From NCBI RefSeq assembly GCF_026041215.1, contig NZ_JAPEIQ010000030.1, forward strand, positions 62,001 to 126,000: a stretch of DNA of 64,000 nt. The letters are read 5' to 3'. Both the position numbers and the translations under genes were made by a program. This DNA is from Hoyosella sp. YIM 151337. Lineage in GTDB: Bacteria; Actinomycetota; Actinomycetes; Mycobacteriales; Mycobacteriaceae. The notes below the pieces were generated by a model that was given only the letters and a program-made list of their open reading frames with translations, had not been told where the DNA came from and ran no database searches. Below are positions 36,070 through 44,481 of this stretch, piece by piece (positions within the stretch are counted from its first letter, which is position 1; every line of letters begins with the position of its first letter).

Positions 36070-36648
36070 TCACGGTGCGGTGGTCGGCGCGGCACCCTGT
36101 ATCCCGAGCACTACCGCGACCGCAGTGGTGATCCGCGCGGTCCATGAGGTTTCGACCGTTCCCGTTCGTGCTCGTTCCGCAACATAGCTGCCGACGATCA
36201 TGTCGATTACTGTGTCTGGGTCAGCGTCGCTGCCGGTTTCGGCTGCCAGCGCTTCGATTTCGGCTGCTATGGGCGCACGTGCGGCAGTGAGGAGTTCGCG
36301 AAACAACGCCGCGAAATCTGGATCTTCTTCTGTCAGCAGCGCCGCCACTCCTCCGAGACCGATGCCGGAGTCAATCACATCGACCGACTGTGTCACCACC
36401 CCCGCGAGCCGATCGGTCTTCGACAGACCTGAACGAGGCGGCCCCTCTGCGGTCAGCGACGTCAGAGCGTCACGCAGTAGCTCCGACCGATCGCGGTACC
36501 GGCGGTAGATCGTTGTTTTGGCTACTCCGGATTTCTGGGTCACCCGCTCAATCGTCACCGCGCCGGGTCCAGCCTCACGCAGCAGGTTCAGCGCTGCGGC
36601 AGCAATCTTCGCGTCGGTGCCCGTGGGCCGCTTTGGGTGCGCATCCAT
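36070..36648 (-). CDS. TetR-family transcriptional regulator
   Basis: A 192-residue TetR protein with an N-terminal helix-turn-helix (ALNLLREAGPGAVTIERVTQKSGVAKTT split over residues 19-46, then IYRRYRDRSELL). The C-terminal ligand domain is short. Two palindromes lie directly upstream, between it and the divergent small membrane protein gene, and are the likely operator for autoregulation and control of the neighbour. Confidence 0.92.
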   Translation of the reverse strand: MDAHPKRPTGTDAKIAAAALNLLREAGPGAVTIERVTQKSGVAKTTIYRRYRDRSELLRDALTSLTAEGPPRSGLSKTDRLAGVVTQSVDVIDSGIGLGGVAALLTEEDPDFAALFRELLTAARAPIAAEIEALAAETGSDADPDTVIDMIVGSYVAERARTGTVETSWTARITTAVAVVLGIQGAAPTTAP

Positions 36649-36668
36649 ACGAACAACGCTACACTAAA

Positions 36669-36693
36669 CGTATCGATACGCTACGCGTAGCGT
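36669..36693. promoter_or_regulatory. Two overlapping palindromes: probable TetR operator
   Basis: CGTATCGATACG (36669-36680) is a perfect 12-base palindrome, and ACGCTACGCGTAGCGT (36678-36693) is a perfect 16-base palindrome overlapping it by three bases. They fill the 69-base gap between the divergent tetR and small membrane protein genes, the usual place for a TetR operator. Confidence 0.75.
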
Positions 36694-36717
36694 TGCACTA
36701 CTGCGAAAGGAGTTCTC

Positions 36718-37020
36718 TTGCGTTCCGCTTTTCGACGAATGCCCCTACCTGAAATCGGGTACGTCCTGCTGCTAATTGGTTTCGTCGGCCTCGGAGGTTC
36801 TGTCGCAGCCCTGGCGTACGACAGCTGGATCACACCGTGGGCCGCTGCGGCCATGCTCATCGCGTTCGGGCTGAGCGCCGCATGTTTCTTGTTACGACGC
36901 GCGGACAACAAAACACCTGGCGCTGAGGCTGGTTTACCGCTGCATCCCCTCGCGGTTCGCGAAATCAGCCAGGCCAGCCGCGACGCGTACCGTGACCGGT
37001 ACTGTTCCACAGCTCCTTGA
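36718..37020 (+). CDS. Small two-pass membrane protein
   Basis: A 100-residue protein with a TTG start five bases after AAGGAG and two hydrophobic segments (EIGYVLLLIGFVGLGGSVAA and WAAAAMLIAFGLSAACFLL). I do not recognise a family. It is divergent from tetR across a palindromic operator, so it is the prime target of that repressor. The last 56 bases overlap, in antisense, the 3' end of the acyl-CoA dehydrogenase gene. Confidence 0.7.
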   Translation: MRSAFRRMPLPEIGYVLLLIGFVGLGGSVAALAYDSWITPWAAAAMLIAFGLSAACFLLRRADNKTPGAEAGLPLHPLAVREISQASRDAYRDRYCSTAP

Positions 37021-38230
37021 TCACCGGTGTCGCCGCGAACTCCGCGCGGGCGATCGAGCGCCTGTGCACCTGATCGGGGCCGTCGGCGATCTGCAGGTAG
37101 CGGGCCTGCGCATACAACACGGGGAGGATGGTGTCCTGCGACAGGCCCGCACCGCCGAAGATTTGTATTGCGTCGTCGACGATCTGTTTAACCGTAAGCG
37201 GCACCATCACTTTCGCGGCAGCGATGTCATGTCGAGCAGCCTTCGCGCTCTCCGTATCCATCCGCCAGGCAGCGCGCAGCACGAGTAACCGGGCCGCGTC
37301 GAGGTGGATGCGGGCATCGGCGACGGTCGCCTGAACTACTCCCTCGTCCGCGAGCGGCTTACCGAATGCGACACGGGTGCGGGCGCGTTCGGTCATAAGC
37401 GCGATGGCGCGCTCGCCCATACCTATCAACCGCATGCAGTGGTGGATGCGGCCAGGGCCAAGGCGCGCCTGCGCGACAGCGAAGCCCTTCCCTCTCGGTC
37501 CGAGAAGGTTCGCCTTTGGCACCCGCACCCGGTCGAAGACGACCTCACCGTGACCACCTTCGTGCCGGTCGGTGAAGCCGAGCACGGTGGTGGACCGCGT
37601 GATCGTCAGTCCCGGAGTGTCGATGGGAACGAGGACGATGCTGTGTCGGCTACCGACGGGAGCGTCAGGATCTGTGATGCCCATGACCAGCGCCACCTGA
37701 CAGTCGTGGCGCAATGCGGCCGTGGACCACCATTTGCGTCCGGTCAGCACCCAGTCATCCCCGTCCTCGGTGATTTCCAGCCGCACGTTGTTCGCGTCTG
37801 AACTCGCGACTTCAGGTTCGGTCATCGAGAAGCATGACCGGATTTCTCCCTGGAGAAGCGGTTCGAGCCACTCCTGCTTCTGCTCGTCACTGCCGTACTG
37901 GTGGAGGAGCTCCATATTTCCGGTGTCCGGCGGATTGCAATTGAACACCTCGGGGGCGATCAGTGGACTCCAACCGGTCAATTCCGCGAGCGGCGCGTAT
38001 TCGAGGTTTGTTAGGCCTGCCCCCTCGCGGGTGGGCAGGAAGAGATTCCACAGACCTTCGCGCTTCGCCGCGGCTTTCAGATCCGCGACGATTGGCGGCG
38101 CGCCCCAGTGATCTGGTTTAGCCGCGAGCTGCTGCTCAGCAATCGTCTCGGCGGGCAGCACCCGTTCCTGCATAAATGTGGTCAGGCGTTCTTGCAGGTC
38201 TCGTACCTTGGGACTGTATTCGAAATCCAC
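36965..38230 (-). CDS. Acyl-CoA dehydrogenase (ACAD10/11-like)
   Basis: A 421-residue flavoprotein with the normal three-domain layout. CFSMTEPEVASSDANNVRL is the FAD/substrate segment, KWWSTAA follows, and IFGGAGLSQDT with YAQARYLQIADGPDQVHRRSI forms the C-terminal FAD site. The TEPEVASSDA wording and final region look most like the ACAD10/11 group, which includes enzymes acting on branched or hydroxylated acyl-CoAs. It is the last gene in the long leftward operon with the biotin carboxylase system, which suggests that part of the substrate's carbon chain needs desaturation. Confidence 0.92.
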   Translation of the reverse strand: MDFEYSPKVRDLQERLTTFMQERVLPAETIAEQQLAAKPDHWGAPPIVADLKAAAKREGLWNLFLPTREGAGLTNLEYAPLAELTGWSPLIAPEVFNCNPPDTGNMELLHQYGSDEQKQEWLEPLLQGEIRSCFSMTEPEVASSDANNVRLEITEDGDDWVLTGRKWWSTAALRHDCQVALVMGITDPDAPVGSRHSIVLVPIDTPGLTITRSTTVLGFTDRHEGGHGEVVFDRVRVPKANLLGPRGKGFAVAQARLGPGRIHHCMRLIGMGERAIALMTERARTRVAFGKPLADEGVVQATVADARIHLDAARLLVLRAAWRMDTESAKAARHDIAAAKVMVPLTVKQIVDDAIQIFGGAGLSQDTILPVLYAQARYLQIADGPDQVHRRSIARAEFAATPVIKELWNSTGHGTRRGWPG

Positions 38231-38286
38231 AATCGGTGGCTTCCCCTCGTTATTGTGTCGCGCGGTGTGGTGGAGGTCCCAGTGGC

Positions 38287-38709
38287 TCAGTTCGCTGTCG
38301 AGTTGCCGACTACCTGGCTAGCCAATTCGACAAGCGCGGAGCGATAAATGTCCGAGATCGCATCCGCGAGGCCGGGTTCACTCTCCGGAGATGTGGATGC
38401 GAACTCTGCGCTCCACACCACTTCTGTTCCGTCGGGGTGACCGTTGACGGTGAAAGTCGAGGTATAGAACGTCAGTGGCAGCGGCCCGGTGACATACTCG
38501 TATGTGTAGCTTCGCTGGGAATCGCTGTGTTCGACGATCCGCTCCGTTGCCTCCCCGCCTCCGTTGGCAAAGGTGGCGTACCTGAGATCGCCGCGCTGGT
38601 GGGAGTTTTCCAGCGCAGGAATCCATTCCGCGACGTTCGCAGTGTCCCCGCCGACTTTCCACACCTCGTCCGGTGCTGCACTGATGACGATGGTCTCGAC
38701 AACTTGCAT
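38287..38709 (-). CDS. SRPBCC/START-like domain protein
   Basis: A 140-residue helix-grip protein, recognised from the N-terminal TIVISAAPDEVWKVGGDTANVAEW and the later ERIVEHSDSQRSYTYEY and VNGHPDGTEVVWSAEF strands. Members of the polyketide_cyc2 group bind hydrophobic ligands or catalyse cyclisation and hydration. It lies between the phosphatase-like gene and the acyl-CoA dehydrogenase in the long operon. It may bind the pathway's hydrophobic substrate. No catalytic assignment possible. Confidence 0.82.
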   Translation of the reverse strand: MQVVETIVISAAPDEVWKVGGDTANVAEWIPALENSHQRGDLRYATFANGGGEATERIVEHSDSQRSYTYEYVTGPLPLTFYTSTFTVNGHPDGTEVVWSAEFASTSPESEPGLADAISDIYRSALVELASQVVGNSTAN

Positions 38710-38729
38710 GCCGATGTCCTTCCTAATTG

Positions 38730-39473
38730 TCAGTCGTGGGAAATGAGCAGATCAGTTAATCGGCGGACCTCCTGCGCCCCAATGCCGTGGTCTTGGAGCA
38801 GTGCAAGGACACCGCCGTATCGCCGGTCGATGTTGCCGAGGAAGCGCTCCATCGCCTCAGCGGGCGCGGTCCATGCCGCCGATGGGTAAAGGTCGGCTGC
38901 GGCACCGTAGGACGCCATCTGCCGCAACCGGCGCATGGAGGCGACAATGTCATCAGGAGCGGCGGCGTAGTCGGCAACGATGTCAGACCGACGCACCCCG
39001 ATCGTCTCCAGGAGCAGCGCAACGGCAACCCCGGTCCGATCCTTGCCGACGGTGCAATGGACCAGGACCGGCAGCACGTCCGGCTCGAGAAGCCGAGCGA
39101 GCAGCGACACTACTCCCGCAGCGTCCCTGGAAAGGTAATTCATATACAAGGTGACCAGCGGGTCTTCGTCCTCCATCGGCGCAACAGCCGAATCCGCGGC
39201 TACACGGTCGCCAATGCTGAACGGGTGCGAATAATGACGAACCCGCAACTCGTCGAGCGGTCCTCGCCCTTCCACCTCTACCTCAAGAGGTAGCCGTAGA
39301 TCGATGGTCGAGCGGAGCCCGGTATCGGAAATCAAGGCACGTGCCGACTCACCATCGAGAAACTGTGGCGTCCCGCTGCGGAAGAGGATCCCTCGCCGAA
39401 CACGCCCACCATCGTGGGTGCGCAGGCCGCCGACATCCCGGAACCCGAGAAGACCTGCGTAGGTGGCAGTCAT
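38730..39473 (-). CDS. Tyrosine phosphatase-like protein (MptpB/DSP-like)
   Basis: A 247-residue phosphatase with FRDVGG near the N-terminus and the P-loop HCTVGKDRTG (Cys140, Arg146), both intact, as in the PF13350 family that includes mycobacterial PtpB. These enzymes hydrolyse phosphotyrosine, phosphoserine and sometimes phosphoinositides or other phosphomonoesters. Its ATG overlaps the thiolase stop (ATGA), so it is genuinely part of the carboxylase operon. In an operon that seems to build a phosphorylated metabolite, a role in removing a dead-end phosphate ester is thinkable but unproven. Confidence 0.88.
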   Translation of the reverse strand: MTATYAGLLGFRDVGGLRTHDGGRVRRGILFRSGTPQFLDGESARALISDTGLRSTIDLRLPLEVEVEGRGPLDELRVRHYSHPFSIGDRVAADSAVAPMEDEDPLVTLYMNYLSRDAAGVVSLLARLLEPDVLPVLVHCTVGKDRTGVAVALLLETIGVRRSDIVADYAAAPDDIVASMRRLRQMASYGAAADLYPSAAWTAPAEAMERFLGNIDRRYGGVLALLQDHGIGAQEVRRLTDLLISHD

Positions 39474-40609
39474 GACTGTGTCGACAAGATCGTGACGACA
39501 CACGCGTTGCCATCCATTCCTGCGGCGCCACCACCCATCGTCTCTACGAGCCCCACGCGATGCCGGTCAACCTGTCGCGGTCCTGCTTGTCCACGGAGTT
39601 GCCAGGCGATTTCCGCAAGCTGCGCCATACCCGTAGCACCGAGCGGATGCCCTCGTGAGAGCAGGCCACCGCTCGGGTTGACCGGTTGGGCGCCATCGCG
39701 GGTGGTGTGCCCGGAGGGTGCGAGCTCGGCACCCTTGCCGCGGGGTGCGAGCCCGAGCGCTTCGAGGGTGATGATCTCTCCAATAGTGAAGGCATCGTGT
39801 ACTTCGAGTACGTCGATTTCTTGGGGTGTACGACCAGCCTGGTCGAATGCCTTTTGCGCGGCTCTGCTGACGCTCGCGAATCCCCAGACGTCCTCACTGC
39901 GCTGGTCCCAGAGAGCTCCCGAGACCATGGCGGAAGCTTCAATCCGCAGATCGCTGCGGTTGCCGCGGTCGCCACCGACGATGGCCGCGCCAGCACCGTC
40001 ACTGGTGGGGCAACATTGCAGGAAGGTCAGCGGCTCAGCAATCATGCGCGAGTCGAGCACTTCCTGAATCGTCGGCACCGAGTCACGCAACTGCGCACGG
40101 GGATTGTCCATCCCGTTTCGTTTGTTCTTCACCGCGACGGCGGCGAGCTGTTCCGGGGTAACACCGAACTCGCCGACGTACCGCTGCGCTTGCAGCGCGT
40201 ACAGACCGGGCAAAGGCAGCGACGCAGCACCTTCCGGGTCAGTCGCTTCAGGCACTATGGCCCCCGAAAACAAGGTTGACATCTGATCGACGCCGAGCAC
40301 CAGCACACAATTGAATCTGCCGTACCGCACCGCCTCGACTGCCTCGTGGTAGGCACTTGTGCCGCTCGCACAAGCATTTTCGACGGTCCACATCGGCACC
40401 GAGGGGATCCCCAGCCCGCGCTGAACCCGGGTAGCCACCCCGGGTGGGCCGAACACAGATCCCACGATGATCGCGTCGATTGCGTCCGGCCGGATGCCAG
40501 CGTCCGTAACTGCCTCGGCCACCGCGGTCCACGCGAGCGACTCGACACGCTGTTCCGGGAAGCGGCCGTACGATGAGGTACCAACTCCCCATAACATCGC
40601 CTGGTTCAT
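39470..40609 (-). CDS. SCP2/SCPx-type thiolase
   Basis: A 379-residue non-decarboxylating thiolase of the lipid-transfer/SCPx type. The nucleophilic cysteine is Cys80 in ENACASGTSA, and VHDAFTIGEI and SRGHPLGATG supply the other active-site residues. Enzymes of this class, which need a DUF35 partner, cleave acetoacetyl-CoA or longer, branched 3-ketoacyl-CoAs. It begins immediately after the stop of the zinc-ribbon partner with GGAGG upstream. In the proposed pathway it would thiolyse the beta-ketoacyl-CoA formed after carboxylation and CoA ligation. Confidence 0.92.
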   Translation of the reverse strand: MNQAMLWGVGTSSYGRFPEQRVESLAWTAVAEAVTDAGIRPDAIDAIIVGSVFGPPGVATRVQRGLGIPSVPMWTVENACASGTSAYHEAVEAVRYGRFNCVLVLGVDQMSTLFSGAIVPEATDPEGAASLPLPGLYALQAQRYVGEFGVTPEQLAAVAVKNKRNGMDNPRAQLRDSVPTIQEVLDSRMIAEPLTFLQCCPTSDGAGAAIVGGDRGNRSDLRIEASAMVSGALWDQRSEDVWGFASVSRAAQKAFDQAGRTPQEIDVLEVHDAFTIGEIITLEALGLAPRGKGAELAPSGHTTRDGAQPVNPSGGLLSRGHPLGATGMAQLAEIAWQLRGQAGPRQVDRHRVGLVETMGGGAAGMDGNACVVTILSTQS

Positions 40610-41029
40610 TTACTGCACCTCCGCGTCAGCGACAGTAGCGATAAGGTCACCATCGTCTGTTCCCGTGATCTCAAGTCGCGCACCGAGTTTGATCGCAGCT
40701 GGTTTATCGAGGTGAACAAGCACCCTGGGGCCGTCATCAAGGTCGAGGTACGCCAGCCCGAAGGGTGGCCGCCGAGTACCCACAGGGATGGTGACCACCG
40801 TCGATGACCATGCCGTGCCGGCACGGGTGAAACGAGCCGGTTCGGTCGCCCCGTAACATGCCGGGCACCACGGAAGATGCTGTTGCGCGGTCGGGTAGCG
40901 GCACACCGTGCATCTCGACCCAAGCACCGCATCACCATCGAGAACTGGCCGGGGATCCGCGACGGGCAAACCGCCCACCGCGGAGCCTGCACGCCGCTTG
41001 GTCGGGCGGCCTACGCCCAATTCACTCAT
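40610..41029 (-). CDS. DUF35 zinc-ribbon/OB-fold protein, thiolase partner
   Basis: A 139-residue protein with an N-terminal rubredoxin-like zinc ribbon (Cys40, Cys43, Cys55, Cys58) and a C-terminal OB fold. These proteins bind SCP2-type thiolases or HMG-CoA synthases and hand over CoA substrates. It overlaps the carboxyltransferase gene by four bases and is immediately followed by its thiolase, which fixes the pairing. Confidence 0.9.
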   Translation of the reverse strand: MSELGVGRPTKRRAGSAVGGLPVADPRPVLDGDAVLGSRCTVCRYPTAQQHLPWCPACYGATEPARFTRAGTAWSSTVVTIPVGTRRPPFGLAYLDLDDGPRVLVHLDKPAAIKLGARLEITGTDDGDLIATVADAEVQ

Positions 41030-42528
41030 CGGTGGTTCCCTTCGAGCGTCAGCGAGAAGTCTTCAGCCTCGATATGGAGGTAGGCACCTACCGATGTCTC
41101 CACCAATTCCTTGATGTACTTCATCTGCCTGCTCATCGGGGCGAAGTCGCGGTTACGTTGTGGCGTCGCGCGCATAATGTCAATGTCGTTCTCCGGCACG
41201 AGAATCCGCAGGAGCAGCTCGTCATCGCTGATCGACTCACCGAACTTCTTCCGCAGTTCGGCCAAGCTCGGCTGCGGTGGCTCCCAGTTCTGGTAGCTCT
41301 TCGCCTTGGGCGAGCTCATGATGGTGTCGAGCACATTGGGATCCATCGGCGCGACCGGCTTGCCGTAGAAACCGTGCGCGTAGATCATCACCTCATCGGG
41401 CACCACCGAGTAGCGCGATCCTGACACCACATTCAGCACGGCCTGGGTGCCAACCAATTGCGAGAACGGAGTCGCCATGACCGGGAACCCCAGTTCTTGA
41501 CGTACCCTCGACATCTCATCGAGAACCTCTTCGAACCGGTGCTCCATGCCACGGTCACGCAGCTGCGCCTTGAAGGTGCCCGCCATCCCGCCAGGGAGCT
41601 GGTGCCGGTACTGGAACAGTGAGTACTCGGCCGGCTGGCCGACCGGCAGATCCTCGTACTCCGCGACACGCAGCAAGTGCTGCTCGACCGCGGCGAAACG
41701 CGACTCGTCGAGATCGACGTCGAAACCTGCGTAGCGGAGGTTCGCCACCGTGTTTTCAGTCGATGGCAAGGACACACCTGCAGCGAGGGGCCTGCTGGCG
41801 GTATGTACGCGGTCCGCGCCAGCGAAGACGGCTTCGAGGTAGTTCAGCGGCGCCAAGGCATTGTTGCTGTGGAAATGCACCTCCACTGGCAGATTTCCCG
41901 CGGCTCCCTTGATAGCGGCGATAAGCGAGCGCGTCCGTTCGGGAGTGAGCAAACCGGCCGCGTCTTCGAGCTCGATACCGTCCGCGCCGAGACCGGCCAG
42001 CTCGCGGGTGCGGTCGGCATAGTACTCGTCAGTGTGATACGGCGTATCGGCGAAGAGAATGCACGGCAGCGCTTTTGCGCCTTCAGCCTGCACAGTCTTT
42101 ACCAGTCGACCGATCTTATCGATATTGAACAAGCCGTCGTAGATCCAGAAACTGCCGATGCCGTGGGCGCACAGCCGCTGCACCCACAGGTCCATCACAC
42201 TGTCGGCGGTAAGCCCGAAGGTGACGATTCCGTTGCTGCGAGTTCCGGCACGGACGGTCGTCTTCGGCATGGCCTTGGACAGCGAAATCAGCTGCTCCCA
42301 CGGATCTTCTTTGCAGTGCCGCACGAGCACCTCGAAGATCGAGCTGCCGGCGAGGTCGATAGTGTGGAATCCAGTGCGGTCCAGCTCGGACGCGATGGGC
42401 AGGCCCATATCTTTGCGCAGCCGCATACCCCACCAGCTCTGTGGCCCGTCGCGAAGAGTCTGGTCGACGATATCGATCTTGCGCCGGCTGCCGTCGGCGT
42501 TGCGCGGAGCGCTGTCGAGGTAACTCAT
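41026..42528 (-). CDS. Biotin-dependent carboxyltransferase, DRE-TIM (PYC/OadA/transcarboxylase 5S-like)
   Basis: A 500-residue protein similar along its length to the carboxyltransferase domain of pyruvate carboxylase, oxaloacetate decarboxylase alpha and transcarboxylase 5S. Metal ligands Asp22 (VDQTLRDGPQS) and His218/His220 (VHFHSN) are kept, but the position of the carbamylated lysine (KDMAGLL in the family) is Glu188 (ELEDAAGLL). The pyruvate-binding surroundings also differ: an Arg (Arg97) is still present but the WGGAT motif is replaced by LAGSS. The C-terminal PYC_OADA domain (LPGGMAGTFKAQL, VGTQAVLNV) is present. This supports carboxylation of a ketone-type carbon other than pyruvate. 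ATGA overlap with the biotin carboxylase gene. Confidence 0.9.
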   Translation of the reverse strand: MSYLDSAPRNADGSRRKIDIVDQTLRDGPQSWWGMRLRKDMGLPIASELDRTGFHTIDLAGSSIFEVLVRHCKEDPWEQLISLSKAMPKTTVRAGTRSNGIVTFGLTADSVMDLWVQRLCAHGIGSFWIYDGLFNIDKIGRLVKTVQAEGAKALPCILFADTPYHTDEYYADRTRELAGLGADGIELEDAAGLLTPERTRSLIAAIKGAAGNLPVEVHFHSNNALAPLNYLEAVFAGADRVHTASRPLAAGVSLPSTENTVANLRYAGFDVDLDESRFAAVEQHLLRVAEYEDLPVGQPAEYSLFQYRHQLPGGMAGTFKAQLRDRGMEHRFEEVLDEMSRVRQELGFPVMATPFSQLVGTQAVLNVVSGSRYSVVPDEVMIYAHGFYGKPVAPMDPNVLDTIMSSPKAKSYQNWEPPQPSLAELRKKFGESISDDELLLRILVPENDIDIMRATPQRNRDFAPMSRQMKYIKELVETSVGAYLHIEAEDFSLTLEGNHR

Positions 42529-43934
42529 GAGATCTTCTCCAAATATTCGGGGAGGCCCCGAGAGGCAATCCAATCGGTGGTAACGATGCCGGCCCGGAAG
42601 TCCGGATGATTCAACGCGTGGCAGGCGAAGTCGGCCGTGGTCGGAACACCAGTCACGCCGAGCCTCCTGAGGGCGGCAGCCAGTCGATCCGCCGCGACGT
42701 CACGGTCGCGGCCGTGTGCCACGACTTTGGCCAGCAGTGAGTCGTAGTAGGGAGTGACGGTGTAACCGGGTTCGCAGTGCGTGTCGACGCGAATGCCGTC
42801 ACCCCTTGGCGGATCCCAGGTCTGTACGGTGCCGGGGTTGGGTATGAACCCCCGAGCCGGGTCTTCTGTGGTGATCCGGACCTCGATGGCGTGCCCGGTC
42901 AAGGTGATGTCGTCCTGGGTGAACCTCAGCGGTTCACCGGCCGCCGAGCGTAGCTGCTCGACTACGAGATCCACACCGGTCACCATCTCGGTGACCGGGT
43001 GTTCCACCTGGATTCGCGCATTGAATTCGAGGAACGCGAACTCATGGGTGTCGGCGTCGTAAATGAACTCGACAGTTCCCGCGCTGTCGAGGCCCAGCGC
43101 CTCGGCGAACGCTACGCCGCTGCTGCGGATGTTCTGGCGAATCGATTCTGGCAGGTTAGGGGCCGGAGATTCCTCCACCACCTTTTGGTGACGCCGCTGC
43201 AAGGTGCAATCTCGTTCACCGAGGTGTATGACCGAGCCGTGCTTGTCTCCGAGCACCTGGACCTCGATGTGGCGGGCGTTGCGGATGAACCGTTCGACGT
43301 ACAGCCGCCCATCACCGAAGGCAGATTGTGCTTCTGCCGCCGCGGACGGAAAGCGTGCCCGAAGTTCCGCCTCATTCTCAACCACGGACATTCCCCGGCC
43401 CCCACCGCCAGCGGCAGCTTTGACCAAAACGGGGTAGCCGAGGTCCGCTGCGGCAGAGACGGCCGCCTCGGTCGAGCTGAGAACCTGCGAACCTGCCAGA
43501 ACAGGAATGCCGGCTGAGCGAGCTAGCTCACGCGCACGTGCCTTATCACCGGCTTGCGCAACCGCTTCCGGGCGCGGACCGACGAAGGTGAGTCCTTCTG
43601 CGACACAGGCGGCAGCAAACTCCGGGCTTTCAGACAAGAATCCGTAACCCGGGTGTACGGCATCGCATCCGGTGCCGAGCGCGGCGGTGAGCACCGCGGG
43701 GATCGCCAGGTAACTTTTCGCTGCCGGAGCGGGGCCGATGCACACGGCGCGATCGGCCATCCGGGCGGCAAGTCCATCGCGGTCCACGGTCGAGGTCACA
43801 GCTACCGTCTCGATGCCGCTGGCTCGGCAGGCCTTGATTACCCGAACCGCGATCTCTCCACGGTTAGCGACAAGGACTCGCCGCAGGGGCACGTGGGGTG
43901 CTGATGGGGTGGTCAGGATGGACGGGCTAACCAT
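42525..43934 (-). CDS. Biotin carboxylase subunit (AccC-like)
   Basis: A 469-residue ATP-grasp biotin carboxylase. RVLVANRGEIAVRVIKACR opens the preATP-grasp domain; KAAAGGGGRGM is the glycine-rich ATP loop, ERDCTLQRRHQKVVEESPAP the central strand, and EFNARIQVEHPVTEMVTG holds the catalytic Arg and Glu. The wording FNARIQ in place of the usual MNTRLQ is a mild oddity. It carboxylates the biotin carrier encoded just upstream, with ATP and bicarbonate. Its start overlaps the carrier gene by eight bases. Confidence 0.95.
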   Translation of the reverse strand: MVSPSILTTPSAPHVPLRRVLVANRGEIAVRVIKACRASGIETVAVTSTVDRDGLAARMADRAVCIGPAPAAKSYLAIPAVLTAALGTGCDAVHPGYGFLSESPEFAAACVAEGLTFVGPRPEAVAQAGDKARARELARSAGIPVLAGSQVLSSTEAAVSAAADLGYPVLVKAAAGGGGRGMSVVENEAELRARFPSAAAEAQSAFGDGRLYVERFIRNARHIEVQVLGDKHGSVIHLGERDCTLQRRHQKVVEESPAPNLPESIRQNIRSSGVAFAEALGLDSAGTVEFIYDADTHEFAFLEFNARIQVEHPVTEMVTGVDLVVEQLRSAAGEPLRFTQDDITLTGHAIEVRITTEDPARGFIPNPGTVQTWDPPRGDGIRVDTHCEPGYTVTPYYDSLLAKVVAHGRDRDVAADRLAAALRRLGVTGVPTTADFACHALNHPDFRAGIVTTDWIASRGLPEYLEKIS

Positions 43935-44481
43935 CGTTCGGCCTAATCAGGAATAGCAGCTGGTCGAACTCAACCAGCTCCGCGTTGGCGGCGCAGATCT
44001 GCACGATCTCACCGCCTTGCGGGGTGACTACAGGGTTCATCAACTTCATAACTTCGACGATCGCGATCTGCTGCCCGGCTTCGACGGTCTGACCGACCTC
44101 CACGAACGGCGGCTCGCCGGGGCTCGGGGCCGTCCAGAAAGCGCCCACCGTCTGGGCTCGCACCTCAATGCAGCCAGTGGTATCGCCAGCAGGGGTCTGC
44201 GCCGGTGCAGCCGGAGCAGTGGCCGGGCTCGCTGGGCGGACCTCCGGGGCGGTCTGCGCGCTTGAGGGCGCCGGGCTGACTGCGGTGGCAGGTTTAGGCG
44301 CGGGAGAACTGGCCACCGGGGCTGAAACCGCAACTCGATCTCTGGTGGCCGGGGGACCGTCCTTGCCGACGGTTACGCGCATGCCGTCGAGTTCGAGGGT
44401 CATGGCGGTCCATCCGGACTCTTGGAACGTGCGCAGGATCTCCCGCACCTCGCGATGGGTGACTCGCTCCGGTGTAGTCAT
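43927..44481 (-). CDS. Biotin carboxyl carrier protein (AccB-like)
   Basis: A 184-residue AccB-type carrier: an N-terminal domain (residues 1-42, VREILRTFQESGWTAMTLEL), a Pro/Ala-rich linker of about 60 residues, and a C-terminal biotinyl domain with biotinylated Lys146 in EVMKLMN. The usual motif is EAMKM, so the residue before Met is Val, a tolerated but uncommon variant. It shuttles carboxybiotin from the biotin carboxylase to the DRE-TIM carboxyltransferase. Its ATG overlaps the end of the PPDK-like gene, linking phosphotransfer and biotin modules in one transcript. Confidence 0.93.
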   Translation of the reverse strand: MTTPERVTHREVREILRTFQESGWTAMTLELDGMRVTVGKDGPPATRDRVAVSAPVASSPAPKPATAVSPAPSSAQTAPEVRPASPATAPAAPAQTPAGDTTGCIEVRAQTVGAFWTAPSPGEPPFVEVGQTVEAGQQIAIVEVMKLMNPVVTPQGGEIVQICAANAELVEFDQLLFLIRPNDG

